A stretch of 64,000 nt of DNA from Akebia trifoliata (Eukaryota; Streptophyta; Magnoliopsida; Ranunculales; Lardizabalaceae), in contig CM030709.1 in assembly GCA_017979445.1 (NCBI GenBank), positions 310,001-374,000 on the forward strand. Direction: 5' to 3'. Shown one piece after another: positions 22,591 to 32,499 of the stretch. The translations under genes were made by a program, and so were the position numbers. The notes beneath the pieces were generated by a model. It saw only the letters and a list, made by a program, of their open reading frames with translations. It was not told where the DNA came from and made no database searches. How positions within the stretch are numbered: position 1 is the stretch's first letter; every line of letters begins with the position of its first letter.

Positions 22591-25302
22591 AAATCCTGTG
22601 TCACCTCAACATGACTCTTTAAAATATCTTTAGTATTTAGGAAAGCATATATGATCATGTGTGCATCACCACATTAGAATGTTAGAATCCAATACGACTC
22701 TAATATTTATTGTGTAAAAGACTAACATACTTTTATCTTTTTTACTAAAAGACAATATGGACAAAAGTATTATTAAAAAAAGAATGTGATAGAGAACACT
22801 AACATTCTCTTGAGGTTTTTGACATTAGTATTTTTCTTAAAAAAATAATTAAATTCATTAAATTTTTGTCAAATTTAACATTGAATTGATTCAATTTGCA
22901 AACAACTCGATTAGACGAGTTATTCACAAGAAATGTATCCAAATATCATGGTTTAAAATCACCAAATAATCCTACCCATTTTAAAGTTTAATCACCGCCC
23001 GTGTTCCCCATTTGGAAATTGAAATGCCGGTTTCCCACACAAGCCTCATAAACTATTTGGTCAATTTAAATAAGTCATGATGAAATCATCATCCCATCAG
23101 ATACATGAATACATGAAGGTGTGTTGATTGAGTAGGTAAGGAAATTCAATGAGATAAATAAATTTATTTATCTTAGTGTGCTAGTGTCTCTGCTCATGTT
23201 TCTCTCATGGGACATGCATGCGTAACATCATCAACTACGACTAAAGGAAGCTACCTAAAAAGAAAACATGAACACAATAACTAACTAATATGAAAGTCTG
23301 GTAAAATAAAATCAGCCAAAGGAACTCAATGGGAAGATTCCAAGAAATTTTATTTTTAAAGGTTGACGATGACAGATATAGTCAACTTCACAATCATTTT
23401 TGGCCACTCCTTTGTGGCTAATTAATAATCGTGATACGACATGGTTTGCGTCGCGTTCTCTCAATATGAACGCGGTTTGAGATAACCTGTCTCGTGCTTT
23501 GAAACTGTCAATGAAAAACCATTGAACCAAGTCAAGCTTTAAAATTTTATAAATGTCGTTCCGTTAGTTGAGGGGTTTTGTTAACGTAAGATGCATTTAA
23601 AACACCTGGGAAGTAAGTATTTCAAAGTATTTTAGGTAGGAGTTTTTTTAAGGCATTTTGAATGGTAGAATAAGTTTTAAAAGTACATTTAATGCATCTT
23701 AAAAAGGTAGGTAGTAGGTATCTATTTTATTTTGGTTAAATCGATATGTTTTTTTGACATATAATTGATTTTGAATGATTGGCAAAATATATGATTAATT
23801 CATTGAAGTTAACATTCTATAATTTAACCCAAGAAAAATTATAATCAGATTAAATATGTTTGTAAGATTAATCATTCAAAGTTACACACACACACAATTC
23901 GATCGGTGAAGGAGATTGGATCTTCAAATTAAAAATCAGGTTAAGAAATAGTATCCTATGACAGGTTTGTGAGAAGAAAATCTAGGGGCTTTCACGTGAG
24001 AAAGGTAGAAGAATGAGGGCATTTAGGTCATTTTAACATAAAGGTAGATAAAGTCATTGAGGCAATTTCATTGGTTTGAAAAGTGAACACAAGAGGATCT
24101 TAAACATATACTAAATATGGTGGCCTTATATCAACTCTCAATCACTTATTTTTTAACATCATTTTCTAGTTTTTAAATATTTTAAAGGGAGAATGCTGAG
24201 GTGACTTATTTGGACACTGCATTCAACGCCATGCTAACGTGGTAGAGAACCATAGACATTTTTACTTTCTTGTATCTAGAGTAAAATAATTTATGAATTC
24301 TCTACATACTGCCATGTAAGCAAAATGTTTAACACAGTTACTAGGGAAGTCAGTTTAGAACAGCTCATATTAACATTTTCTAAAACAGAAATGTTTTAAA
24401 CAAATTTCTTTGAGGAAAATTCTCTTAAACTTCCCTAAAAAGGATTAGGGCCTAAGATATATAAAATAAAATAAAAAAAACTACGAAAAATATTGAATTG
24501 ACTCAAGATAAAAACTAAGGAAAATATTGGAAAAAAGTATTTATGTCATTTCTCATTAGTTTAAAGTAACTATTTTACAGGTTTAAAGTGACAATTTCAT
24601 TTTAAACTTGTGAAATTAACACTTTAAATCTGTGAAATAGTTTGTTCTGAATATTTTTTAATGAAAATGTGATTGTTCACGTTTTGATTATTAAAATCAT
24701 AAATAACTCATTTTCAGCTCACAAAATAATAATTCAGCCTAATTTTAATTGGTATTAATAAATTATTGATTCAATCAATTATTATTTAAGAAAAATGTTG
24801 AATTGATTTCCTTCAACAATGCCATGACATGGCAATGCATAGAGAATCATAGATTTATTTTTTTTTCTTTGTACCTTGAGGAAAAAATCTATTGTTCTCT
24901 ATATGCTACTACATCAGTGCATTATGGTTCTAACAAACGTCTAAGAACCAAGAAAAGTCAGGGAAAAGAGAGAGTAGAGTTCTACTTTTCTAAAAGAACA
25001 AAGAAGAGGGATGGTGGAAGTACTGCGCCAGTGTTTTTTTTTTAACTCAACCTTAAATTGCACAGAGTGTCAAGCTTTAAAGAGAAGAAAAGGTTGACAT
25101 CACATGAAATCTGAGGAGAGAAGTTGCATAAGGCATGCTGTTATTATTTCTTATTACATTCAATATTAAATAATTCACGTTACTAGCTACGTCCATGGCT
25201 GTTCCGCCACCCCATTCCTTTTGTTCAAATACAACAGTATAGTCCTAATCACCTACTAAAAGTAATAAAAAGATGAATAATGATTTTCTAATGCCCCGAT
25301 CA
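22591..25302. other. Intergenic stretch in copy 1 with degenerate hairpin remnants
   Basis: No gene is supported. Degenerate hairpin-MITE remnants carrying the CATAGA core are visible near 24200-24310 and 24800-24920. A short (AC)n run lies at 23884-23896. Its copy-2 partner at 40506-40535 is much longer. Confidence 0.45.
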
Positions 25303-25612
25303 CACACGCTACCATACATCTCCTGACTGACGTGGTATGTGTTAGAACCATAGATTCTTTTCCTCAGGATACACAACTGCAATATTTAAGGGGATGTAAA
25401 ATCTATGATTCTAGCCCATGCAATGCTGGGGGAGTGTATGGGGGCGCATATTAGAAGGGGGGAGAGGGGGGGGGGGGGGGGGTTCAGAAAATCGCTCTGA
25501 CACATGACCCATACTTCCCCCCCCCGGGACATGGCATGTGTTAGAATCATAGATTATTTCCTCGGGATACACAGCTGTACATATTTATGGGGATAAAAAA
25601 ATCATGACTCAT
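25303..25612. mobile_element. Two adjoining hairpin MITEs around a poly(G) run (copy 1)
   Basis: The first has ACGTGGTATGTGTTAGAACC, CATAGATTCTTTTCCTCAGG, ATACACAACTG and the inverted CTATGATTCTAG. The second has ACATGGCATGTGTTAGAATC, CATAGATTATTTCCTCGGG, ATACACAGCTG. Between them lies a G-rich tract with a long poly(G) run (about 25463-25482), and a short poly(C) run lies near 25517-25525. The copy-2 counterpart is 41940-42248. Confidence 0.7.
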
Positions 25613-25770
25613 TACTTAATCCTTTCACCTTCTAATTTTTCCTAAATATATAGAAGATAATAAATTCCTTGATTCTTATGGGGCCTAATTAAATTTGGCC
25701 TTGCTGCCCATTAAATTATGAACCTTTTTTTTATTTTTTATTATGCTCTTTCTTGCTTATCTTTGCCCAC

Positions 25771-26135
25771 ATTTTTTGTTTTTTGTTTTTTGTTTTTTTG
25801 GAAGGTAATCAAAGATTTAAGCGGACCCCAACCAGCTTGATTAATAAAAAGTTACTTACATTCTAACATCAGATTTCCCAACAGAATCATCTCTGATGAT
25901 ACAACATATATATACTACTCTAGCTAGGAGGAAGTCTTGATGTCCCTGATGAGATTCTTTGTGTAGCTCTTATGCATTGGATAGCAATCTGAGAATCAGA
26001 GGTTTAATTTAAACAACAATGCTTGGATACCAGTTCTAACCCTAGCTTCTTTGATTGCTTTAAGTTCATGGATGAGGCAATAATTGATTATACGTGCAAC
26101 TATGGCTGCATCATTATTATTATTAATCACTTTGA
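25771..26135 (-). mobile_element. Antisense LINE 3' fragment with RNase H remnant (copy 1)
   Basis: Read on the minus strand: a degraded RNase H-type end including INYCLIHELKAIKEA and, in another frame, DSQIAIQCIRATQRISS. A tail and poly(A) follow (poly(T) at 25771-25799 on the plus strand). It has frameshifts and stops. The copy-2 counterpart is about 42416-42780. Confidence 0.65.
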
Positions 26136-26616
26136 TCTAAGATAATTACATGATAAATCATCAAGAAGAATGCCTTGAAGCACTTGTCCCCAAGGGACCC
26201 AGCCCTAAACGATCCATCTGTGTCCTTCATTCTTTGCATGCGAATAAGTTTCAATAATTATTCTCTTTCAATCTTTGTGACCTTGTTAATGTTTTTGAAT
26301 GCTCATGTTATTATTTTAGGAATTGGTTATCAACTTGCTTTACATCACAAAAGAATCAAATTGGAAAGAAAAAAATAAAAAAAATAGAGATTATTATTGT
26401 ATGTCTATGTCCCCAACCGAAAGGGTAGCTAGCTAGGAAGAACAGCAGTATAATCCTTGATGAGATTAGGCTTGACACTAATTAGAAAGAAAATTATCTT
26501 ATTGTGCTATTTTGTCCCTATAAACTTAGGTATATTTGAGAATACGGCTAGCTCTCTAGTTGTTACAAAGCAAATTGTGTGACTTAATTAAATCTCTCAA
26601 TCCTAACCATATAGAG

Positions 26617-26929
26617 TGTTGAGTTTAGTCCCACATGAGATACTCATTGCCTTGTCTTTTTTCTTAGAAGTTCCTAGGTGTCTCCACTCATTGTCAATTG
26701 ATTTTGAGTTGGATCCTAAAATTTATCATGGTATCAAAGCGACTTTTCTCTTCTCCACATCACCCAGTTCATATCTCTACGTGCTTTGCCTCAATTTGGC
26801 CCACACATGCGGGGATGCGTTGAGTTTAGTCCCACATCGGACACCCATTGCCTTGTCTCTCTCCTTATAAGTTCCTAAGCCTCTCCACTCATTGCTAATT
26901 GGTTTTAAGTTAGACCCTCAAATTTATCA
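26617..26929 (+). mobile_element. TRIM retrotransposon (copy 1)
   Basis: Two direct LTRs (26617-26728 and about 26816-26929) start TG(CG)TTGAGTTTAGTCCCACAT and end AAATTTATCA. Right after LTR 1 is TGGTATCAAAGC (26729-26740), one base off the TGGTATCAGAGC site primed by initiator tRNA-Met. A purine run GCGGGGA precedes LTR 2. Only about 87 bp lie between the LTRs, so this is a terminal-repeat retrotransposon in miniature with no protein. The flanks TAGAG/TAAAG are a 5-bp duplication with one mismatch. Confidence 0.85.
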
Positions 26930-27189
26930 TAAAGAAGCATCGTGAAATTTACCTTATTGATATACTACAAATCCATAAAAAATATTAAAAATTGCTGGTT
27001 CAATTATTAGGCTCAATCAACAATATATCCCGAGAAAATTTATATATATATGATGATGCAATCAGATGCACCATCCTCATCTAGTGCTACCTTCTAGCCC
27101 AATAGATAATAGGTTCCCCACAAATTGAATCATTTAGATCAATAACTAGAATCCTTACTAGTTAGCTTGCTCAATATGCTTCTTGATTC
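26930..27189. other. 3' flank of WRKY55-like gene A
   Basis: Short AT-rich spacer between the TRIM and the stop codon of the minus-strand gene. It should hold the 3' UTR. No clear polyadenylation signal was identified. Confidence 0.5.
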
Positions 27190-28823
27190 CTATTTTTCTT
27201 GCTTTGAGGGAAAGATGGAATCCATGTCACTGCTATTGTTCCCCGAATTAAACATGACATCTGCAAATTCTGCTACTGGAAAATCAGCTTCTCTCGTATC
27301 TCCCTCCTCTGATCTATCTCGATCAATGGCCATGCTACTTTCATTAGAACCCGAGTTAAGGGTCGGGTACATTTGCAATTGTAAATCTGTAGTGGTATTC
27401 ATGTCTTCTCCTTTCATAGGCTCTGTGCCCATGTGCAACCATCTACTTGGTGAACATGAAGTAGGAAGTAGTGGTGGTGGTGGCAGTATTGTTTGCTTTG
27501 GATCAGCAGGATGATAAGCAGACAGGGCCGTGAATGACTTGAGGCAAGCGTGATTGTTAAAATAAGTGATTTCGAACATGTTAGGATCCTCGTTGACTCG
27601 CTGGACATACTTCTTTGCATTACATCCGAAGAAGTTCTTGTGGGTGCACCTATAATAGCTCCTGCAAGATGATAATTATGTTATAAAAAAAAAAAAATAG
27701 AATAATGCTAAAGTGACCTCAAGATTGAAACTCACATCGCACACCCCAACGTGAAAGTGTATGGGAACTATAAATGCTTTTCCTTAGGACACGAGTGAAA
27801 AAGCATCTATGATTCTCATCCAGTTTCACGCCAATATGTGCAATATGAGATCCAATCTTGAGGTCACTCCAACAGGACTCAAAAAAATATTACCTAGAGT
27901 AATGATAATGACTTAGTGGCATGAATTATTTAATTTAAGATATGATTTGTTGGGTTGTTGAATTTGAAGTCAACGGGTCAAGCTGACTTTTGGTCAAGGA
28001 ACAATCCCATAACATCTATTAAATAGTAAATACCAATCATATAGTCTTGATTGACAAGACCATATACCTACCTATTTTACTTGTAAAAAAATAGAAAATT
28101 GATTTACCTTGGAAATTTTGATCCAAGTATCTCTTTTTGGCCATATTTTCTCCAAGTGAATCCGTCCTCCGGTGGAATCTCTGTATTTCCCATACGTGGG
28201 ATAGGTACCCTCTCGATACGTGTGTTTACACAATCCTTCCTGACAACATATATACAGCCGTTAGTATCACCATAATTAACTACCTTCCTCCCCTATTGTT
28301 AATATTTCAGCTGTTTACTTTAATTTATACAAAGAAACCAGCTTGTAAGTTATAGTTAATATCACCTCCTTCGGGGTCTTTGAGCCATCGGACTTTTACC
28401 GGAATCTGACCTTTCCGGCCTCGAAGGTGTAGAACCCGCCGTATCTTTTCCAGTACCCGATTCAAGGATCGTTGCACAAGACGACATAGTAGTCGGCGAT
28501 GTTTCCGTCCCCAACTCCATTAATGTCTCCATGTTATCCTCATTGCTGAATTGGGACTGTAGATGATCTATGGTACGCATGTAATTAGATTTCAACCATT
28601 CTTGCACGTTTCCATCATGATCTAGCGGCCGAGGTTCCACGGGTTGATAAGAAGATGATGGGTTGTTGGAGTTCAATCGCTGGATTGCTTTCTTGAAGGT
28701 ACCCATTATTTCATCACAAGAATTTGAAAGAACATTGGGTTGGTTCGATAAGTTTGGGAGATTTGATTCAAGATCTTTAGCTAACTTGCAAGCATGAATG
28801 ATTAGAGACAAGGTTTCATCCAT
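27190..28823 (-). CDS. WRKY55: Group III WRKY transcription factor, WRKY55-like, copy A
   Basis: Exons 28823-28366, 28239-28108 and 27661-27190 join at phase-2 GT-AG junctions into 353 residues. The start is the ATG in the strong context ACCATGG. The frame continues upstream only to a GTG and is not used. The N-terminus MDETLSLIIHACKLAKDLES and following SCDEIMGTFKKAIQRL are typical of WRKY55. The DNA-binding domain has WRKYGQK at 182-188 and the finger C202-X7-C210-X23-H234-X1-C236. The intron inside the domain is at the conserved FPR position. The C-terminal 110 residues are Ser/Pro/acidic and probably regulatory. It should bind W-boxes in the nucleus; WRKY55 relatives act in senescence and salicylate/ROS-linked defence. 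Neighbours on either side agree with the Arabidopsis WRKY55 locus. This copy is in the parental position. Confidence 0.93.
27701..27879. mobile_element. Hairpin MITE in intron 2 of WRKY55-like gene A
   Basis: Ends AATAATGCTAAAGTGACCTC and (inverted) GTCCTGTTGGAGTGACCTC; arms AACGTGAAAGTGTATGGGAA and the inverted CATCCAGTTTCACG. The core is ATAAATGCTTTTCCTTAGGA then CACGAGTG. It lies about 40 bp from the acceptor of exon 3, on its intron side. The copy-2 counterpart is 44337-44515. Confidence 0.8.
27968..27997 (-). promoter_or_regulatory. Three W-boxes within 30 bp, intron 2 of WRKY55-like gene A
   Basis: On the gene strand: TTGACC (27997-27992), TTGACC (27981-27976) and TTGACT (27973-27968). 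WRKY proteins bind TTGAC[CT]. The group is kept in copy 2 (44607-44636) and lies outside the intronic MITE. It could serve auto- or cross-regulation; this is inference. Confidence 0.45.
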
Positions 28824-28990
28824 GGTTTTGGGTTCTAACTTGTCTTCAAGCTTTGATTTAATTTGAATGAAGTTGAGCAAATTTAAATGGGGAAAGACAA
28901 GCTTCACTTTACGCTACTTCGTAGAAAAAACTTGGAAATTAACACTCCAAGCATTTAGTGTGTCTTTTACACGGTAGAAGGAAGAAATTG

Positions 28991-29015
28991 CGTCAGTACC
29001 ATGACCCGGTCATGG
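28991..29015. promoter_or_regulatory. 17-bp perfect palindrome and TGACG motif upstream of gene A
   Basis: CCATGACC-C-GGTCATGG (28999-29015) is a perfect 8+1+8 inverted repeat, 176-192 bp upstream of the ATG. A CGTCA (TGACG on the gene strand) lies beside it at 28991-28995. Both are identical in copy 2. The palindrome suits a dimeric DNA-binding protein, but no factor can be named. Confidence 0.4.
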
Positions 29016-29248
29016 TCACCTTATTACAAGTATTTCATATTTTTGTGGAGTCTAAGAGAAGACCTTTGCTTTGCCCCATTGAAAGGGCCTTTGAAGTTTG
29101 AACCTTTTTTTCCTTTAAGGATTTGTTGGACTTCTTCCAATCAAAGAATTGAATTAGTGGGGACGTTGGGTTAGTTAAGATTAAAGAAAAGGGAATATAG
29201 GACCGTTCGTAAAATTTTCTTTTGAAAATGGTCCCTTGTTATTGGCGA

Positions 29249-29505
29249 GCTCACCGTTTTTTCATTTACTATAGAGTTCACCACTTCTTATTTATTGTCG
29301 AACTCGACACTTTTTATTAGTGTTGAGTTCACAATTTTTTCTATCAAACTCTCCACTATTTATTGTTAAGTTCACCACTTTTATTTATTGTCGAACTAGA
29401 CGCTATTATGTATTGTCAAGTTCATACTTTTTACTGTCAAACTCATCACTATTTACTGTCGAGTTCCCTATTTTTTATTTACTGTCAAGTTCACCACCTT
29501 TAAAA
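29249..29505. repeat. Diverged minisatellite upstream of WRKY55-like gene A
   Basis: About ten imperfect units of 22-28 bp built on TTATTTACTGTCGAACTCAC with variants (TTGTCAAGTTCACCACTTTT). The unit count and order differ in copy 2 (45915-46170), so it has changed since the duplication. It lies about 430-680 bp upstream of the ATG. Confidence 0.75.
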
Positions 29506-31269
29506 TAAAAATTGGTGAACTTGACACTAGTAAAATTCACTCATTTTCAATTTTTGAGTTTTTTCGATAAAAATACATGGAAAAATTGACTAAAAACTTG
29601 AGATAATAACTTATTTAGATGACTTCAACCCAAAAGAATCATCCTTGATGGATTTTCATAAATAAAAAATAAAAAAAATAAAAAATAAAAAAGTGAAAAA
29701 CTACTAATTTTTTATATACATCTTTAAAATATTTGAAAAAATCCTTTAAAATGACTTCTTCTTACTTCTTAAATCCTTTCGGATATAATAAAGTCTCCGA
29801 AACTCAATTGAAATATCACAAATCCAAACTTTTCTTACAAAAACAACGAGTTTAAAAGGTTAAAGCATTCAATCCTGAGAAATATGGGAGATGAGGGGGA
29901 GGGATTTTTGAAAAAAGAAGAATTTACTTAATGGATTATTAAGAGACCATCCAAAACTTAGGGATTATTTAGAAAGAAGTCCCTCCACATTTATTGCATA
30001 AGATCCCGGACTTTCATTTTATGGATGTTTCGTCTCAACTGGGCAGATTTACCATTGACTTTTATAAGATCAAACCACGTTGGACACTCAAAGTCCAACA
30101 AACGGCAAAGATGAGAAGAGAAGAAAGGTTTTCTAGGGATCCCTAGGTATATCATCCCATCTCGGCCGTTCAGTTGACCAGTAGATGGTGGATGTGAACC
30201 AAAAACTCACTGGTTCAATGGACTTGGATTAGTGTAAGAATAAGGGAGATTAATCTTTGGGCCCATTGACCCCTTCAATGTTTGACGACCTGCGTATGCA
30301 TTTCTAGAAAATTAAGACTTTTTTTTTAGTTACTTTTTTACAATTTAGTTCAAACGAATATAAATCATCAATTTAACTAATATTTGCATCTTAAACATTA
30401 ATTTGATTAATGGGACAAGAGTACCACCTACCACGTGGCCTTTTTCGGAAGGATAATCATCAAACTTTGCTATCAGATGATTCTTGTGCTCAATGTTATG
30501 GATTATGTGTAAGCCATTTAGAACTAAATTAAATATAAGTCGTGATAATCTAACTTACCTTTTTTAATAGATAAGTGCAGTTCTGTATCTCGAGAAGAGC
30601 AGATCTACTGTTTCCAAATCTATCACATCAAGGGTATCGATTAAATATGCCACATGGGTAAGTCAATTATCACAATCAAAGCAGATGCCTCAAAAACCTC
30701 TTTTTAAGTTTTATTTATTTTTCAAGGTCCATTTTTTACTTCTTGCCTATTATAATACATATGCAAAATTAAGTTTATTTAGGCTCAGCATCACTTAATT
30801 CCGGCATTGAATCGTTAAATTATTAATCGGGACCATTCATTTGGTGGGTCCCTAACTAAGATTATAAATAAGATGAGATTCATTGGACCCACATATGAAT
30901 TGGGCATATCAGCAACCAATCACTAGATTCAGAGGATGTCAAATTATGATGTATTAAATCCAAAATTTGAATGGCTTGGTCATCAAGGCATTGTGTGGGC
31001 AAGGAGTTTCCTCGCTAAAAACCTGTTCAAGAATATGGAAGGAGTCACGCTTTCTGGAGAATTATTAATCAAAAGTCCCAATCATAGAAAAAGGGATCCT
31101 AGTTAGGTCTGACGAGGAAGAACATTTATGTCGCTGATACCAGTTTAAGGTCATGTCGAAATGCCCATTTAATGAATGATTCAAATTCATGAATCTTAAT
31201 TAGTTGTGCTAGCAGCCAACAAGCACGCAATCACGTAACCTTTGTGTGGTTGAGTTATGCCATGTTTAA
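29506..31269. promoter_or_regulatory. Upstream flank of gene A with three W-boxes at 30055-30271
   Basis: No gene is seen. TTGACT (30055-30060), TTGACC (30174-30179) and TTGACC (30266-30271) lie on the plus strand 1.2-1.45 kb upstream of the gene A ATG. All three are kept in copy 2 (46713-46718, 46832-46837, 46924-46929). W-boxes are frequent by chance, so this is weak evidence for a regulatory block. Confidence 0.35.
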
Positions 31270-31418
31270 TGTTGAAGTGACATTGAAATTGATATTGTTT
31301 CACACATTGTTGATGTGAATGTGTTTAAAATCATAGATGATGCTTTTCATTGGGAAGCCTATCTGGTTATGGGCACACCAATGTGTGAAACGATGTTAAT
31401 TTCAATGTCACTTTAGTT
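31270..31418. mobile_element. Hairpin MITE, CATAGAT-core group (copy 1)
   Basis: Arms GTTGAAGTGACATTGAAATT and AATTTCAATGTCACTTTAGT. The core is AAAATCATAGATGATGCTTT then TCATTGGGAAGCC. The copy-2 counterpart is 47948-48094. Confidence 0.75.
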
Positions 31419-31496
31419 CTACTTGTATTTTAATTATTTTTTTTTTTTCTTTCTAGTTTTGACATTCCCTACATGAATATAGAATAATGATAAACT

Positions 31497-31604
31497 GATT
31501 CCCCCTTTACTCTCCTGACGTGACATGTGCATAGAACCATAGATTTTTTTTTCCTTGGGGTACACAAATGCACATGCCTCGTTAGGAGAGTAGATGGGGA
31601 GTCA
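31497..31604. mobile_element. Hairpin MITE across the right edge of duplication copy 1
   Basis: Arms GATTCCCCCTTTACTCTCCT and (inverted) GACTCCCCATCTACTCTCCT. The core is ACCATAGATTTTTTTTTCCT then TGGGGTACACAAATG. The duplicated segment stops inside the left arm (31519). Copy 2 keeps only GATTCCCC...CTCCTGAC at 48171-48193 and has lost the rest. Confidence 0.8.
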
Positions 31605-32499
31605 TAAAATCACGACTTGCAAATATAAAAATTGCACAAAATGATCGAAGGAGGCTTACACCTGTGATAAATTAAGATAGCTGTTATTGGTACCTTAACT
31701 TTTACTTATTACACTCCAATTAAAATAAAATAAGTAAATGATTGAGATTAAAAGCTCTCATTTGTTTTTTCTTTCTTAAAATTGTAAACAACTACCAAAA
31801 TTGTTTTAACTAGTAATGTTATAATGCTTTGTAATGTGGAGATGATAATCTGAACCAAACCTTGCTTATTTTGAAGAGTGTGTTTTAATATTTAATTAGG
31901 ATGTGATAAAGGTGTAGATACCCAATTTGAACGGGTCCTCACTCGAAAGGGCCCAAAAATAGTGATTTTCCGATAAATTTGGCCAACGGACCCCGAAAGC
32001 CTGAAGTATTAAAATCTGACATTTTTGTCAAACCAAAGCCTCTAACACCTCTCAATGGGTTAGTAGGTCCACCAAAAGGATTCGGCATGCTCCCATCTAC
32101 CCTGCTCCATTCGAAATACCCGACTTTCGAACAAGATAGGTCGATGGGCCTCTAAAGTCCAAAACATAAAAAAATAGCAATTTGATTGAACCGAGGCCCC
32201 TAAGACCTCCCAATGGCCTAAGGGACCTACAAAAAGGGTTGTGACCTATCTGACACATGTTCAACCTCACCACTCCATACTTACATCCAAAAAATCGATA
32301 AAATTTTCCAACGGGCCTAGGCCCGATTTGCCAACAGGTGGCATTTTTGATCGAATCAATGATCGCAAAAATCTCAAAAAAAATAATAAAAAAATAAAAA
32401 ATAGGAGGCTTGGGATACCTACCCTTCATCTACTTTTCACCGCTCCACCTCCAAATCCACAAACACCTTAAAAACTCCAAAGCCTATAAACCCTCAACC
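31605..32499. other. Spacer between duplicates, possible LTR-like head
   Basis: From about 31914 (TGTAGATACCCAATTTG) the composition changes to a GC-richer sequence with repeated GGCCC/CCAATGG words. The start resembles the TG-type ends of plant LTRs, but no matching second LTR, PBS or TG...CA pair was found. No gene is supported. Confidence 0.3.

Larger units (their letters stand above)
17493..31519. repeat. 14-kb segmental duplication, copy 1 (carries WRKY55-like gene A)
   Basis: This segment recurs in the same orientation at 34082-48193. Homology starts at TTGTTGAT inside a LINE and ends at CTCTCCTGAC inside a hairpin MITE. Both of those elements are complete across the edges of this copy, so this is the parental copy. 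It contains, in order: LINE tail, a 0.57-kb tandem repeat, hairpin MITEs, an antisense LINE fragment, a TRIM, the WRKY55-like gene, a minisatellite and a W-box group. The offset between copies drifts from about 16,575 to 16,674 bp through small indels. Confidence 0.95.

Noticed and set aside
27167..27514. Plus-strand 115-residue open frame (and copy at 43799)
   Set aside because: It is the complement of WRKY55 exon 3; the minus-strand frame has the domain and splice sites.
28824..28907. 28-residue upstream extension of WRKY55-like gene A (and the same in gene B)
   Set aside because: Its first codon is GTG. The ATG at 28823 has a strong ACCATGG context and starts at the residue expected for WRKY55.
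29249..29505. Possible CRISPR-like array
   Set aside because: The units are imperfect, contiguous and in plant DNA, without unique spacers; it is a minisatellite.
32097..32471. Overlapping open frames on both strands in the spacer between duplicates
   Set aside because: No domain or splice context; they lie in a repeat-like sequence with an LTR-type start and are open on both strands.
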